DNA of 64,000 nucleotides from Trichobilharzia szidati (GCA_944472155.2 OX235279.1:151116199-151180198); one strand, 5' to 3'; shown: positions 1-11,091, counted from the first letter of the stretch. The notes: generated by a model not told the origin, from the letters alone. Made by a program: numbers and translations.

Positions 1-237
1 GGCAATGTTCTGTTCTTCAGTCTTGGGTTTCAAGTCCAGTCTAGAAACGGGTCTATATATACGACTGGGTCCCTTTGAGTCCTCCGAAGAGCCTGATGAT
101 GGGTTAACAACGCCACCTTTAACCCATGCCCAACTTTTCGACTGTTCCTCAAAAGTGGCAACAAACTCTTCAAATACCTGCTGTGTACGCTCTTCATCCT
201 CCTTTTTTCTTAAGTCAAAATCATTTCGCTTAACGGA
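1..237 (-). CDS. U2SURP: Partial exon, U2SURP (SR140)-like U2 snRNP-associated protein
   Basis: The minus strand is open across all 79 codons and continues off the left edge. The translation has a charged stretch (RKKEDEERTQQ), then VFEEFVATFEEQ, then WVKGGVVNPSS, then RIYRPVSRL. Order and spacing match the conserved N-terminal part of metazoan U2SURP/SR140 (KKEDEK, then EEFLAAFE, then RGGVVN, then IYKPSSRF). That family is a nuclear SR-related splicing factor associated with U2 snRNP; its RRM and SURP domains would lie further left. An in-frame TAG at 240-238 precedes the block, so I place the exon start after the AG at 239-238. The acceptor context is only fair. Upstream in the same frame (about 330-241) is another open piece containing ISTA, which resembles the MSTA of the human protein, so a damaged copy is also possible. 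Homology is inferred from remembered family features, not a search. Confidence 0.68.
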
Positions 238-412
238 CTATCTGGAAGACCTGACTGCGGTACTTATACGACTCCCAGACTTTTCACTGGGTTTCATTCT
301 TTCGGGCTTGGCGCCCCTAATATTATTATTATTATTATTAACTGATTGTAATACTAATTCTCCTATGACGATAGATTCAGTCCCAAGAAAAACCTATTTA
401 GCATAATCCTAT

Positions 413-1161
413 TGTTATTTTGTATATATGTGTACATTAAGTTTGTCAAACAACTTCTGTGTGAATATATCAGTTCACCTGCTACTATGGAGCCAGGTAC
501 ATCGGTCGTTCGACGCGCATCCTGTCCAAGAGGATTCAAGAACACTATCCAGCATGATTGCGAAAAGGCAATAGTGGTGCAATAAGGAGTGCGATAATTG
601 AACACCTGATTAACACTGTTCATTCCATTTCAACAAACGCCTCCTTCAAAGTAATCTACAGAGTCAAGAATAATCTATCAAAGGCCATACGGTTTCGTCT
701 TCTTCGTTTCGCTGAAGCTCTGGCCATTTACATAGAAAAACCGGAGCTGTGCATACAAAAGAGGATTACTCTACCACTTCTACTGTCTTGATAACAACTT
801 TCTTATTTTATTTTTATTTGGGTGACTTAATTTTGTTTCTTTGCCTGTTCTTTAATTGCTTATAATTCCTGTATTCATTTAGAACTCTTCCGTAATTTTG
901 TATTATCTACTTTGTTCTTATGTGCATCCTGAGTAAAACTCAATTATCAAACTATTCATATTATTACATAACTTCTTTTAACAACTGTTTGTGACAACTC
1001 ATCACCTTTGTTACTACCCTAATTTCACTAACACCTAATTTCCTTGACTGATTTTGTATTATGTAACTCCAACTACCAATCTTCACCTGTTTAGTTTAAG
1101 TAACTTTAACCAATTGTATTTTGTTTGACAAACTTAATGTACACATATATACAAAATAACA
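413..1161 (+). mobile_element. 5'-truncated Penelope-like element between 41-bp perfect inverted repeats
   Basis: Bases 413-453 and 1121-1161 are perfect reverse complements. Between them, about 480-790 (with one stop and a frame change near 555) encodes the end of a GIY-YIG endonuclease: a cysteine pair, then RYIGRSTR, then RIQEHYP, then AIIEHLINTVHS, then a basic FKVIYRVKNN block and a final LAIYIEKPELC. This is the C-terminal domain order of Penelope-like elements with an endonuclease. The reverse transcriptase is missing, so the copy is dead. The 790-1120 segment is AT-rich 3' sequence without coding potential. Confidence 0.75.
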
Positions 1162-1335
1162 CATACATATTTGCGACTGTACAGCTAAGAATATGAATTC
1201 ACCAAAAAGAGACTCTTCTCTGATCTACGTGTTTTGTTTTCATTAATGCCTGGATGGGGATTATACATGAATAATCCTTTTGTGTTTAGAATATCAGACT
1301 AAAGTTTTTCTGAAGATACAACTATATTTACATTT

Positions 1336-1490
1336 CAAGTATTGGTTTTTGTAGGCATTTTGTTTGACTGGTTGGAGGATTTCATCATGAGCTGACATCA
1401 TTTAGAGAACCATTTGAAAACCTGAGAATACTGGACAGTCGTTTCGTCCTAGTTTGGGAATCTTCATCAGTACGCATTTGTCATATTTCT
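1336..1490 (-). mobile_element. Hammerhead-SINE family A fragment
   Basis: In minus orientation this carries the family A 3' half: a hammerhead-like segment with stem II GTCC-type arms around CAAACTA and a GAAAC block, then the body ending in the CAAGTATTGG-type tail. The core reads ATGAAGA instead of CTGANGA (C3 to A) and should not cleave. The tRNA-like head is missing. Confidence 0.7.
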
Positions 1491-1765
1491 CACGACCTCT
1501 TTAACAGAATATGAGATCCGAGTGATTCTGTTGACATAGCTTTGACTTATACAGTAAAGCGCTCAGAAAAAAAGAACTTGCTCCAATTTCCTAAGCACAC
1601 TGGGATCATACTGTAAACAGTAGAAGGCAAGACACGGAAGCCAAGGTATGTTTTCTTTTAATCAAACCACTATTTATATGGATACAGTTTTATATTCTTT
1701 GATCAATCACTGAGCGTGTGATTTTGGTTTACATTAAACGACATAAAATAGAATGTTCAACTGCT

Positions 1766-1960
1766 TATAGTATTTTTTTTTATTATTTTGATTACAGCTT
1801 CATGCCACACCATATTTTCAGTACAAGTATGGAATTTTCAGCATGGATATCGGTAGCCCAAATTTTGCAGGCCAACCATAGATATTGGGTGTGCGTCGGT
1901 AGGGGATCGAACCCCGGACCATGTGCATGGTCGGCGAGAGTCCTAACCACTGTGCCATAT
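1766..1960 (-). mobile_element. tRNA-headed SINE, family B, copy 1
   Basis: Read on the minus strand it starts with a tRNA-like head containing an A-box-like CACAGTGGTTAGG and a B box GGTTCGATCCC, with a CCGACGCAC acceptor-like end. The body contains GGCCTGCAAAATTTGGGC and GCTGAAAATTCCA and ends in A/T-rich sequence. Nearly matching 10-bp flanks (TTCAACTGCT at 1756-1765, TTGAACTGCT at 1960-1969) look like an aged target-site duplication. Small ORFs here are not genes. Confidence 0.85.
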
Positions 1961-1984
1961 TGAACTGCTGGAATATGTGAGAAT

Positions 1985-2680
1985 AATATTCCGCTGGCAA
2001 ACATTGTCCGTATCACACCACCACAATATGAATTAATTCTATAGTGAGTCAGTCAGACTCAGTGCTCAAATTTTTATACCCAAACATCCACAGCATCTGA
2101 ATATTCGAAAATTTTGATGCTTTTCAAAATAAAGACACTGTATTTTTAATAACATGCTCATAAGCAATTCAATACTTATAGAGCTCAGTTAAAATTTAAG
2201 CTTTGTAATGACGACAAGTCTTTTGAAAGTCACTGAACAAATAATTCTGCTGGGAAAACACCGTAACTGGCGACTGCATTCACTTAGCTGTGCAAACGCA
2301 GTTATGTGTGATCCTTTTGTTTGAATAGCGATGACTATTCAAAATGTAAACGAAGGATGAAAACATTCGTGGAGAAAGAATAATTGTTCTCTGGTGGATC
2401 CTTGCCTTTTGGCGAAGTCTTCCCACTTTCGAACAGAGAGAAGCGTTTCCCGATCGTAAGATTTAGATATGATCTATCTCTATCATATCTAAATCTAAAG
2501 GATGAAAACGGAATGCCTCACTTTTTAAACGGTATTTTCGTCTTGCACCAGTTGTGTTCTAAGCTCACTAATGTTCACACCGATAGTGACATTCTCATTA
2601 ACATTTGGTGAGAGAAATATTTTGTTGTTGGGATAAGATATTGCAAACCGATATTTTCCTTATTTTGTGTCTTCCTTCCC
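1985..2680. other. No gene seen; contains one strong hairpin
   Basis: AT-rich sequence without a supportable exon or recognisable repeat. The only structured element noticed is the hairpin at 2459-2496. The left edge of the following CR1-like fragment is blurred. Confidence 0.5.
2459..2496. repeat. Perfect 15-bp inverted repeat, 8-nt loop
   Basis: AGATTTAGATATGAT at 2459-2473 and its exact reverse complement at 2482-2496 flank an 8-base loop. It is not part of any repeat family I could recognise. Confidence 0.85.
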
Positions 2681-3352
2681 AATCTCTTCTCATACAATTT
2701 ATAAATTCATGTGTTTTGCCCATCATTCTTTATTGTTCTTCATTATTCTTCCATGGGCTACTCAAGAGAGACCATATAATACTACGAAGAACATTGAAGG
2801 CTGTAAGTAGGGTCAGTACTAACCCTTTGACTCAACTAACTGACACTGTTGTCAATAGGCATATGAATTCTTGTAAACACTTAGCTAAAGTTATCTTTTC
2901 TGATAGTGAACATCCTCTTTATTCACAATTGTTTCTTTATATCTCTTCAGGTAAGACCAGAAGAAATTTCATAAACATTTATGCTCGTACTACAAAATAT
3001 AAAAATTCAACTGTACCGTATTTGGCACGAGTATTGTGTGAAGAGACGAATATCAGAAAAGAACTTTAACAACTTTTAAATCATTAACTAAACTATAAAA
3101 TGTAATGGTGCATATTATTGCATGTGTTATTTGTTATATTATTTATTTATTATTCACTATAACCTAGCAATGGTGTGATTTTGTTGGGGTTTTTATTTTT
3201 CCTATTAACTATCAATATTTTAACATTTTATACATTTATATAATTATAAACAGAGCTAAACCATTGCAATATGTAAAAGAAACGCTGAAAATTCCACGCT
3301 GTAAATTGTTATTGTTGTGGAATTAAGTGAATTATTATTATTATTATTAAAC
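2680..3352 (+). mobile_element. CR1/Jockey-like retrotransposon 3' end, copy 1
   Basis: One frame is open to 3069 and encodes the C-terminal part of a non-LTR reverse transcriptase: ILYCSSLFFHGLLKRD, then LKAVSRVS, then LTQLTDTVVNRHMNSCKHLAK, then SEHPLYSQL, then ARTTKYKNSTVPYLARVL, which resembles the RT thumb/C-terminus of CR1 and Jockey clades. A 280-base AT-rich 3' UTR ends in a TTATTA-type repeat at 3335-3352, the usual tail. Everything upstream of the thumb, including the catalytic centre, is missing. Five related copies lie in the window. Confidence 0.85.
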
Positions 3353-3354
3353 CG

Positions 3355-4684
3355 AATACACTCACAGATGCAGACACACGCAGATTAGAACTATACAATT
3401 GCAGTTGTACAGCTAAGCTACTCAAATAGGAGAAACAAAATCTCTTCACTAAACTATCCGTTCTTTTCTCTATAACCTAGATAGTTTAACTTTTCCGTAG
3501 TTGTAGAGCTGAACTCTTGGAAAAGGATTTCTCACATGCAGCTCTCTCTCTCTACATACATTGAATTTTGAATAAATGTACCGTTTATAAGCTAAATAAA
3601 TACGTCGTGTAGACAAATTAACGATATATTTTGGGGGGTGGGGTGGCGGAGGGGTTGTCGTTGGAGTGAGTGAGTCCAAATACCGAATTCCATCAGTTCA
3701 TTCAATTTTATTATCCAGGACAAAAATTTAGTTCACATTGTTCAAGTTCTTAGACAGTTTCACACACACACACAAATATATATATATATATTATTTTCAC
3801 ATAGAATTGTAAAGTTCATGAATTCTCTTGTGAATGGCAAACAACAAAAGCAATTTATGTATTCACAATAAAAGATATATATGTATATATAAATAATAAT
3901 ATTACTAAACAAATAGTAATCATAGTAACAACAACAATAATAATAATAATTTAGCGAATTGTTCAAACAAATGTTTTTTTATAGACTTCTTCATTCATTG
4001 TACAACAGTGTAGTGTTTTAATGAATCATACAACTGACCTTGATTCAGTTCTTATTTTCGCATCATTTTCAAACTATTTTTTTCTTTTGTATGTAGATAT
4101 TTAGACAGATGAAGAGAGAGAAGTGTGTGGGAAGATGATGTGCCAAGATGAAGAATAAAATGTGCATGCGTGTATTCTGATGAATACGATTTCTACATGT
4201 ATATACACCTTTCTATGTATTGCACACATATATTTTCATAAGCCAGACTCAAAACAAATTACAACAATTTATGACTTTAACCGAATGAGAATTACTAGTA
4301 CTATTATTATTATCATTATTATTATTATTATTTAAACAATTTCATATTCGATTTATAAAAAGATGTTTGTAGACGTGAATCATTTTTTTTAAAGAGAGAT
4401 GAAAATCAGGGACACAGGCAGACACACACACAATGTATTTTGGATATTTGATACATATTTCGCTTAAAGGTACAAGAGAAACGATCCGGTATGCGCACAC
4501 GCACGCCCACACAGACACAAATACCGAATTGCAGAACAATTCAAGTGAAAACATCACATAACATTGGCATAAAACAACAGTTAACTGTGTGGTTTTTGAT
4601 TTGAAAATAAAGAGTTATATTGTGCTCTTCTTTCTTGAAAAATAAGTACATGCCCGGAAAGATTTTAACAAATACATGAGACAT
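3355..4684. other. Gene-free AT-rich stretch with simple repeats
   Basis: Contains a CA/TA microsatellite (about 3761-3792), ATT/ATA runs (about 3885-3950 and 4295-4335), and a G-rich tract (3631-3657) that could form a quadruplex. No exon or transposon protein was recognised. Confidence 0.6.
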
Positions 4685-4696
4685 AGTTGTGCATTT

Positions 4697-4924
4697 GTGC
4701 GTTGGTGGTGCAGTGGTCAGGACGTTCGCCGACCATTCACATGGTCCGGGGTTCGAGCCCCGGCCGACGCACAACCTAGCTAAGCCAGAAATAAAGTTGG
4801 TACAGAGGAAAGGTTGGGCATGAGGCTAGCAACCCCACCCTGTAAAAATGAACACTGCTACAGAAACTTCAAGCCTCTAGCTTGAAGTCCTATGTTCCAC
4901 TGGGAACGTGAAGGAATAAACAAA
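4697..4924 (+). mobile_element. tRNA-headed SINE, family C, copy 1 (with 12-bp TSD)
   Basis: The head (4697-4772) begins GTGCGTTGG, has an A-box-like GGTGCAGTGGTCAGG and a B box GGTTCGAGCCC inside a CCGGGG/CCCCGG T-stem, and closes with CCGACGCAC, which pairs with its start. The body contains TTGGGCATGAGGCTAGCAACC and the 3' end reads TATGTTCCACTGGGAACGTG. AGTTGTGCATTT at 4685-4696 is repeated at 4925-4936, a clean target-site duplication. The 3' end resembles the RTE 3' end in this window, so RTE machinery probably mobilised it. Confidence 0.92.
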
Positions 4925-4989
4925 AGTTGTGCATTTTGTGAAGATATTTTGAATTATGTGGAAAAAGCATCTATTTACCGAATTATATA

Positions 4990-5150
4990 TTGTTTCAAGT
5001 GTGACCACGGATTGGTGTCGTTTAGAGAAGTATTGGAAGCCGCCAGGGAGTACTGGACATCTGTTTCGTCCTGATTTTGGCCTCATCAACAGTACTCACC
5101 AGGACCATCTGGTTACAAGCCGAGCTCGTAGACTATTCATCTTAAAAGTG
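4990..5150 (-). mobile_element. Hammerhead-SINE family A fragment
   Basis: Minus-strand copy with tRNA-like head remnants and a hammerhead region at about 5040-5092. Stem I GTACTG/CAGTAC is intact, but the core reads TTGATGA (C3 to U) and one pair of stem II is lost, so it should be inactive. Confidence 0.7.
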
Positions 5151-5384
5151 CTATACAAGTTTGAGGATAGACTTCTACCAACAGAAGAAGAAACATATCG
5201 GCTTAAAGTGGCACATTATATCCTGATTCGTCGGCAGACAGAAATATAGGCGAACATGGAATACTAACTCAAGAGTACCCTTGAAACGGCCAATGAGTTA
5301 AAGTCGTGGTTTTCCCATGAAAACATTTATTTAAGAGAAAAATACACATAATAATAATAAAATAATATAATGAAACAACTCAAT

Positions 5385-5420
5385 CCTGACCTTAATCCTA
5401 ATCCTAACCCTAACCCTAGC
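5385..5420. repeat. Interstitial telomere-like repeat (CCTAAC-type)
   Basis: About five degenerate to perfect hexamers of the CCTAAC/CCTAAT type run in one direction, equivalent to TTAGGG on the minus strand. It explains the NPNPNP-like translation here. Confidence 0.75.
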
Positions 5421-5639
5421 GTGAAATCAATCCCTTGTCTTAGCGGTACTAAGAAACGAGATAGGGATGAAATTTACACCTCAATTTGTACACAGCGTTC
5501 AAATTGGCGCTGTAATAACGGTGGCTTCTGTGATCCAAAGGTCATTGGTGCATTCTCACTCCACTGTCGCTATTCTTTGCAATAGCCAAATCAAATTCAC
5601 TACTTGTAAGTTATACACAGATCGGGGTGAAAACTCACA

Positions 5640-5860
5640 ACGGTTTCCGCTGGACGCATAGACGGTAGTCAAAGAAGCAAGCACAAATGGATGGTAGTAT
5701 ATGCTACTGGTTGATTTATGTAGCTGGAAAACACTCAACTTGACCAGTGGTCCTTGCTAGTGAGATCTCAATGACTGAAACACCGGACGACCATTTTAGG
5801 CAGAGCTCATCAGTGTAGTGTATCGAGTTTAACTCCGCTTAAGCACCTGAATTTAGGTGG
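5640..5860. repeat. Unclassified dispersed repeat
   Basis: Segments around ACACCGGACGACC and GGCAGAGCTCATCA recur in diverged form near 35110-35180 and 55745-55800. No protein motif and no clear ends were seen; it could be a fragment of a transposon or another SINE body. Confidence 0.4.
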
Positions 5861-6111
5861 TTTGAACTGAGCCAGTATTCTGAAGCTGACGTGACTATGG
5901 ACGTTCGTCATCCGAGTCAAAAATTCAACTTCCTTTCTGGATGTAAAATCCTAGAGGTAAATATACATTGTTGTAACAATCCTGGCTAGCTTATGCTTAA
6001 TTTGAGTCATAATTATTAGCCAATGACTGATAAGTATTCACTGAATTCAATCACTGCCGTACGCTTCTTGATATCTTCTGAGACGAAATTTCACCTGATA
6101 AATCACTCTGT

Positions 6112-7130
6112 TATTATTATTGTTCCCTTGGGTTCCTAGTAGAACATAGGGCTTCAACTGCACGCCTCCACTTGCTTCTGTCTTCTGCTGTACTTTTCAC
6201 TTGCATCCATATTAGTCCATACTGTTTCAACCCCTCTTCACATGATCTCCTCCATGTCACTCTTAGACGTCCCACTCGCCGCTTCCCTTTCGGGTTCCAC
6301 TCGAGCACTGACCTGACGCGCGATGTCACCCAGTGGTCTCCTCAGCGAGTGTCCAATCCATCTCCACTTTCTCCTGCATATTTGTTGGGCGATTGGTTCT
6401 TGTTTTGTTTGTTCCCATAGTTTCCTGTTGGTAATTCTTTCCGGCCATCTGATCTTCAGTATAGAGCGAAGTCAGTTGTTGTTGATAAAGGTCTGCAACA
6501 GGCTGTTGGAAATATTCTTTGTGACCCGCCAACTTTCTGATCCGTATAGAAGAACTGACTGACTTGACGTTTGTATTGAAAATCCGAATTTTGTTGTTGA
6601 TGCTGAGTTGAGTGGCGAAGATTTCCAGATTGGTTTCAGGTTGATGAATGTGTTTCTCGCCTTCCCGATTCTCGCTCGATTTGACATCCTTGTCCGTTCC
6701 TCCTGTAGTTGAGACAATGCTCCCTAGATAAGTGAATGAAGTAACCTCTTTCAAATCCCTCCCGTTGATGGTGATTGGCGTTGGATGTTTCTGCTGTTGT
6801 TGTTGTTGGTTGGTTATTTTCATAACCTCCGTCTTGTCTATGTTCACCTGGAGTCCTGTCTTTGCTGTTTCTTCGACCAGTTTGTCGGTTTTCACTTGTA
6901 AGTCTTCGATTTTGTGTGACATCAAACATAAATCATCCTCGAAATCCAGGTCTTCTAGGTTCTTCACATCGGTCCAGGATATCCCTGTCTTCTCGTTTCC
7001 CACTGTCTGACGCATAATCTAGTCCACCACAATTAGGAATATCATTGGTGATAATAAGCACCCTTGTCTGACTCCTGTGTTTACTCCAAACGCCTGGCTG
7101 AGTTTCCCGTTGTGGATCACTCTAATGAAC
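6112..7130 (-). mobile_element. RTE-type LINE, 5'-truncated, copy 1
   Basis: On the minus strand this encodes the C-terminal half of an RTE-clade reverse transcriptase: a WTDV..LEDLDF block, LCLMSHKIEDLQVKTDKL, GLQVNIDKTEVMK, a poly-Q stretch, FTYLGSIVS, then after frameshifts RKWRWIGHTLR-like and SKWRRAVEALCSTRN. The catalytic FADD reads FEDD, and stop codons and frameshifts break the frame. The 3' end (6112-6140) shows the family signature TATGTTCTACTAGGAACC followed by an AAT-type repeat. Confidence 0.88.
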
Positions 7131-7840
7131 AGAAAATGAATAAACAGGCTTTTCTCGCTTACCAACATAATTCCCACTTTTCTAGTTCATTTGTTTGTAT
7201 GTTTCTTTATGTAACTACTTTGGTATTCAGCCTTCATCAGGGAATTGTGAATAAGTATTCAAATTACCTATCCTTACTATCACAAACTGCTCAGTTTTTA
7301 ATCACTGTTATTAATGGAACTTTTATTATTGTGACCAATCACAAAATCTGTATGCACATTCTTATCATCCTAATGACTACTCACCAAGACTGGTATACAC
7401 TTAATATTCCTGTGTAAGTTTATATATATGATGAGTAAAGCACGATGAGAACCATAGGAAAACACAATACCGTTTGCTCACATGAGATGTTCCAAGTTCT
7501 ACTGTGTGAATTATTAGACTTTTAAAATGAATATCAGTCACTGATTCTTGAGGAATATAAAGGACAATTCAGGGAAAGAGGTTTTCACTATCTAAGTTAT
7601 TTTCAAATACGGGTAATGAAAGTTATACACTATCTCAACTCTCTAGTACCTAGTGAACTCAGGCCACTTAGCTTCACTAGAGTTTTCCTCTAAAATATTT
7701 TACAAGATAAGACAGGATCGTTCAAATGGCGTGTTATGTTTCGACAGTTGTGTACGGTGGAGGCGCTACAGACTCGTCAACATAACCCCGAATTCTGTCC
7801 GGAGAAAAGGTTCATTCAGCGTCTTACTCTGCCATGTCTT
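7130..7840. other. No gene recognised
   Basis: AT-rich sequence. A 117-codon plus-strand frame begins inside the antisense of the RTE copy and continues into non-repetitive DNA; its composition does not suggest a real protein. Confidence 0.45.
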
Positions 7841-7980
7841 GATGTTCTGCCTACTTCTTTCTATACTAGGCTTACTATCGGCTAGCTGCGGTTAAGGAGG
7901 ACGTCAGCTGGGAGTCGAACCCGGAACCACTTGCGTGGTTGACGACCATTCTAGCACTGAACCGCCGACACACCTGATAG
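7840..7980 (-). mobile_element. tRNA-headed SINE, family C-like, degraded
   Basis: The minus strand keeps the tRNA-like head (about 7910-7975) with a GGTTCGACTCCC B box and the CATGCAA..GTGGTTCC type arm, followed by part of the GGCTAGC-type body. No target-site duplication was found. Confidence 0.6.
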
Positions 7981-7984
7981 AGGC

Positions 7985-8440
7985 CTCCGTTATGGCGAAT
8001 TACACATTGAGACGGTTATTGTGTGTTTTGGATGGAGATACCAGTTGTGGGAGTGTGTGAGAGCAGTATGATTATGTGAATTAAGCGATGTAGCTGTTGT
8101 TGGTGTAGTGTGCATGAAGCTTACTAGGATTGGCTGGAAGATTGTTGCTGATAGTCTACGTTCAAAAGACCCTGGTTGAGGGGGAAATTGGAACCCACCC
8201 CCTCTCAGACTAGTGCGTAAAACTCGCGCTTTACACAGCTCAGACAACCCACTGACATAAATTTATGTAGAAGTAGGTTATGGGCACCATGATATAATGT
8301 GATTCCATATTAGGTAAGTTATTACTTGGACGACGTTTCGACCACATCAAGGTATTCACATGAATTCCTAACTTGCTTTATCCAACCTCCCTCTATCCTG
8401 TCTTTTGATTGCGATTTTCTATAAAATCGTGATCATATTA
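7985..8440. other. No gene recognised
   Basis: Unassigned sequence between a SINE remnant and a decayed RTE copy. No exon-like signal was seen on either strand. Confidence 0.45.
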
Positions 8441-8442
8441 TT

Positions 8443-9535
8443 ATTCCCTTGGTTCCTAGTGGAATGCAGAGCTTCACAAGAACAACTGCACTTCACCCTG
8501 GAGCGCTATGTCACTCAGTGGTCTCTTCAGCGTGTGTTCGATCCATCACCATATTCTTCGCGATATTTGTTGAGCAACAGTGTTCTCGGCTGGTTCACTA
8601 CCTGAGCTCCTTGCTGCTCATTCTTTTTGGCTGGCCGGCTGTCTGATCTACAGCATGGAGTTAGCGAAAACAGCTATTGATAAGAGTCTGCATTCACCTG
8701 TCGGAAATGCTTTCGTGACCAGAGGGTCAAGAAAGAAAATCCGAATATCGTTATTTAAGCTGCGGAAGATTTTCAAACTGATTTCGGATTGACGAAGGTG
8801 TCCCTTACCTCTCCGATTTTGGCTGGTTTTGACATGGTCATCCATGGGGCTTTCCTGTAGTTGATACGATGCTATCTAGATGAGTGTAGGAAGTGACGTC
8901 TTTCTAATTTATTTCATTGATAGCGATTGGTGTTTTTTGCTGTTGGTTGGTCGGTATACTGATCACCTCTGTCTTCTCTATGCACACCTGAATTCCTGTC
9001 TTTGCTGCTTCTTCTGGCAGTTTGTTGGTTTTCACTTGTAAGTCTTCGAGTTTGTGTGCCAATGAAAATAAATCGTTCGCGAAGTCGACATCTTCTAGAA
9101 TCTTTTTACTGGTCCAATACACTCCTGTCTTCTCGCTCCCCAAAGTCTTTTTGCATAATCCATTCCACCATAGTTAGGAATATCGTCGATGATGGTAGTT
9201 AGCCTTGTCTTGCTTTTGTCTTCACTTCATACACTTCTCTGAAATTTCTTTTCTTGATCACTTGTCATGTGGAATTGTCATATAGCTACTGAATGAGGCT
9301 GATAAATATTTAGGTCACTCCATAATGTTGGATTAGTTTCCAAATTACTTCTCGGTCAGTGCTATCGAAGTCTTTTCCAAAGTCGATGAAGTTGAGGTAG
9401 AGATTTGACGACCATTCTATGCTTTGTTCGATAATGATGCATAGAGTTGCACATGATTTGCTTCTCCCTGAATCTAGCTTGCTCCTGGCAGTGGAGTTCT
9501 GCATCGAGTGCATCGGAATAAGAGGAGGCAAGTTA
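8443..9535 (-). mobile_element. RTE-type LINE, heavily decayed, copy 2
   Basis: Minus-strand translation in broken frames keeps LYLNFIDFGKDFDSTDREVIWKL (RT motif A, aspartates present) at about 9310-9420. It is followed by a WIMQKDFG block, a decayed FANDLFSLAHKLEDLQVKTNKL block (FADD degraded to FAND) near 9060-9120, and 3' pieces. The 3' signature lies at 8443-8465. Many stops show it is old. Confidence 0.8.
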
Positions 9536-9539
9536 TCAG

Positions 9540-10690
9540 GTCGTGTGAATGCATTAGTATGGTGATGAACAAAAAATAAATTGTGCCCCCAAACATCATC
9601 CAGTTATTAAAACTGTACCATTACCGTGTTATATCTAGTCTAGAAGTAAAACCTTATGTAAATAATCATTAGACACCTTGAATTCAAATAAGAGATGGTG
9701 AACAGATTGTCAATAAATACACAGTTGGAGTAGATTTCAACTAGAATAGCCCCGATCACTACCTATTATAGGTTTAGTTATGTATAGTACAAGATATTAT
9801 TGATTAGAGCATTAGTTTCTTAGTACTTCTTTTACTACAACGTTTTCTTGTTTTTACATCTGACTAATATTTTTTTCTAAATGTTAAGTAGATTAAAGCA
9901 GAAAAAACAGTAAATCAACTCCATCCATGTCAACATTGAAACAAAGAAAGCGCGAAAAAAGTCTTTGTCACTTGAATTTTCTGTTTTTGTGTGTGTGTGT
10001 GTGTGTGGATACGATTGGGCGTATTTATGTGAGGCGGTGGGTGTATGTTTGAACACAGTGATTCCAAAACTCCCAGTAAAAACATTAAAATAAAGCTGTC
10101 TCAATATGGTGGTTAAAGTGATTTGGTTTGTCTCCTATTACCTGGAGATTTTCATTGACGTCAGTGTTACATAATTAATCATGAATAATAGAATTATATA
10201 GACGTAGTACGTATATGTGAAGAAGAGCATAACATTATTATAATAGTGGAGTAGTGGTGAGTGGGTGGGAGAGCAGCGGAATTAATAAAAGTTTCTGTCT
10301 CCACGTTAAAGTGGTAATGTAGTTATGTCGCTAAGGATAATTTACTAAGTTCTTTTTCTTCTTCTCATTAAATAACAATTTAACTTTCGCGCACTTCAAA
10401 CAGTAAGCGGCAAATTCAACATTGTACAGTGAACAGTTGACATGTGTATGAGAGCATTTATGTTTAGTGAGAAAATCCGTTGCTTGTCAACGAAAACTTT
10501 TGAGACTAATGTTAGTGTAATGGATAATGTTTGAAGGGTTAACTAAAAGTCTATGTATCTGTGGGACTCACACCAGTGGTTTGAAGTTTACTAGTTCGAC
10601 CCCCCGTTACATGAACTACGAGACGTATCATGGACAGTATATGGAGTGATTTCAGTCGAATGATGACCTGGTTGGCTGAGTTGACAAAAG
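9540..10690. other. Gene-free stretch with GT microsatellite
   Basis: AT-rich; holds a (GT)n run at about 9989-10007. No exon or transposon coding was recognised. Confidence 0.5.
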
Positions 10691-10950
10691 TGATAGAGTA
10701 GTAATTTGGATAGAATTCAGTCTGCACCACACAAAAGACTAGATGCGTGACACTAGTTACTACTTATCATAGTATCTTGTCCTCCAGGAGGTTAGTCGGC
10801 GGTCAGAATAGCCTAGTGGTATCGTTTGTGACTTCAGCACTGAGTAATGTAGGTTCGAAGCCTCTTGAAGACTGCAATACGCCTTGCTGACTGGTGAGTA
10901 CTAGCAAGCTGGAGACCCAGGTGCGATCACCTCCAACCACCTTAAAACAA
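10690..10950 (+). mobile_element. Hammerhead-SINE family D, degraded
   Basis: An inverted piece of the D-family body (about 10715-10765) is followed by a plus-strand head with an A-box-like TAGCCTAGTGGTATCG and B box GGTTCGAAGCC (10805-10862). A ruined hammerhead follows (GCCTTGCTGACTGG...). The catalytic core is destroyed. Confidence 0.65.
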
Positions 10951-11045
10951 CAATTAGGAGTCTTGGTTTGTAGGGATTTGGTTGATTGGTTACAGGATTT
11001 CATCATGAGCTGACATTGGTTAGAGAACCACTGGAAAACCTGGGA

Positions 11046-11091
11046 GTACTGGACATCTGTTTCGTCCTAGTTTGGGACTCTTCAGTAGTGC
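11046..11091 (-). ncRNA. Type I hammerhead ribozyme, core intact, stem I damaged
   Basis: Minus strand: CTGAAGA core (fits CUGANGA), stem II GTCC/GGAC with CAAACTA loop, GAAA, and an ACAGATGT stem III with 2-nt loop, then the UC cleavage site. Stem I GCACTA/CAGTAC has two mismatches, so activity is doubtful. Confidence 0.65.

Noticed and set aside
5..406. 133-codon plus-strand frame at the left edge
   Set aside because: It is antisense to the U2SURP-like exon; its poly-leucine end comes from an ATT repeat.
4697..4772. Possible tRNA gene (A and B boxes, acceptor-like pairing)
   Set aside because: It is the head of SINE family C: the same sequence recurs with a shared body, and a target-site duplication encloses the whole element. 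The same reasoning applies to the heads at 1890, 14530, 16330, 20530, 28720, 40960 and 43480.
5370..5585. Plus-strand frame with NPNPNP and a CNNGGFC motif suggestive of an EGF domain
   Set aside because: The NPNP part is telomere-like repeat, the remaining EGF cysteines are missing, and there are no splice signals. It is also on the opposite strand from the Kazal gene.
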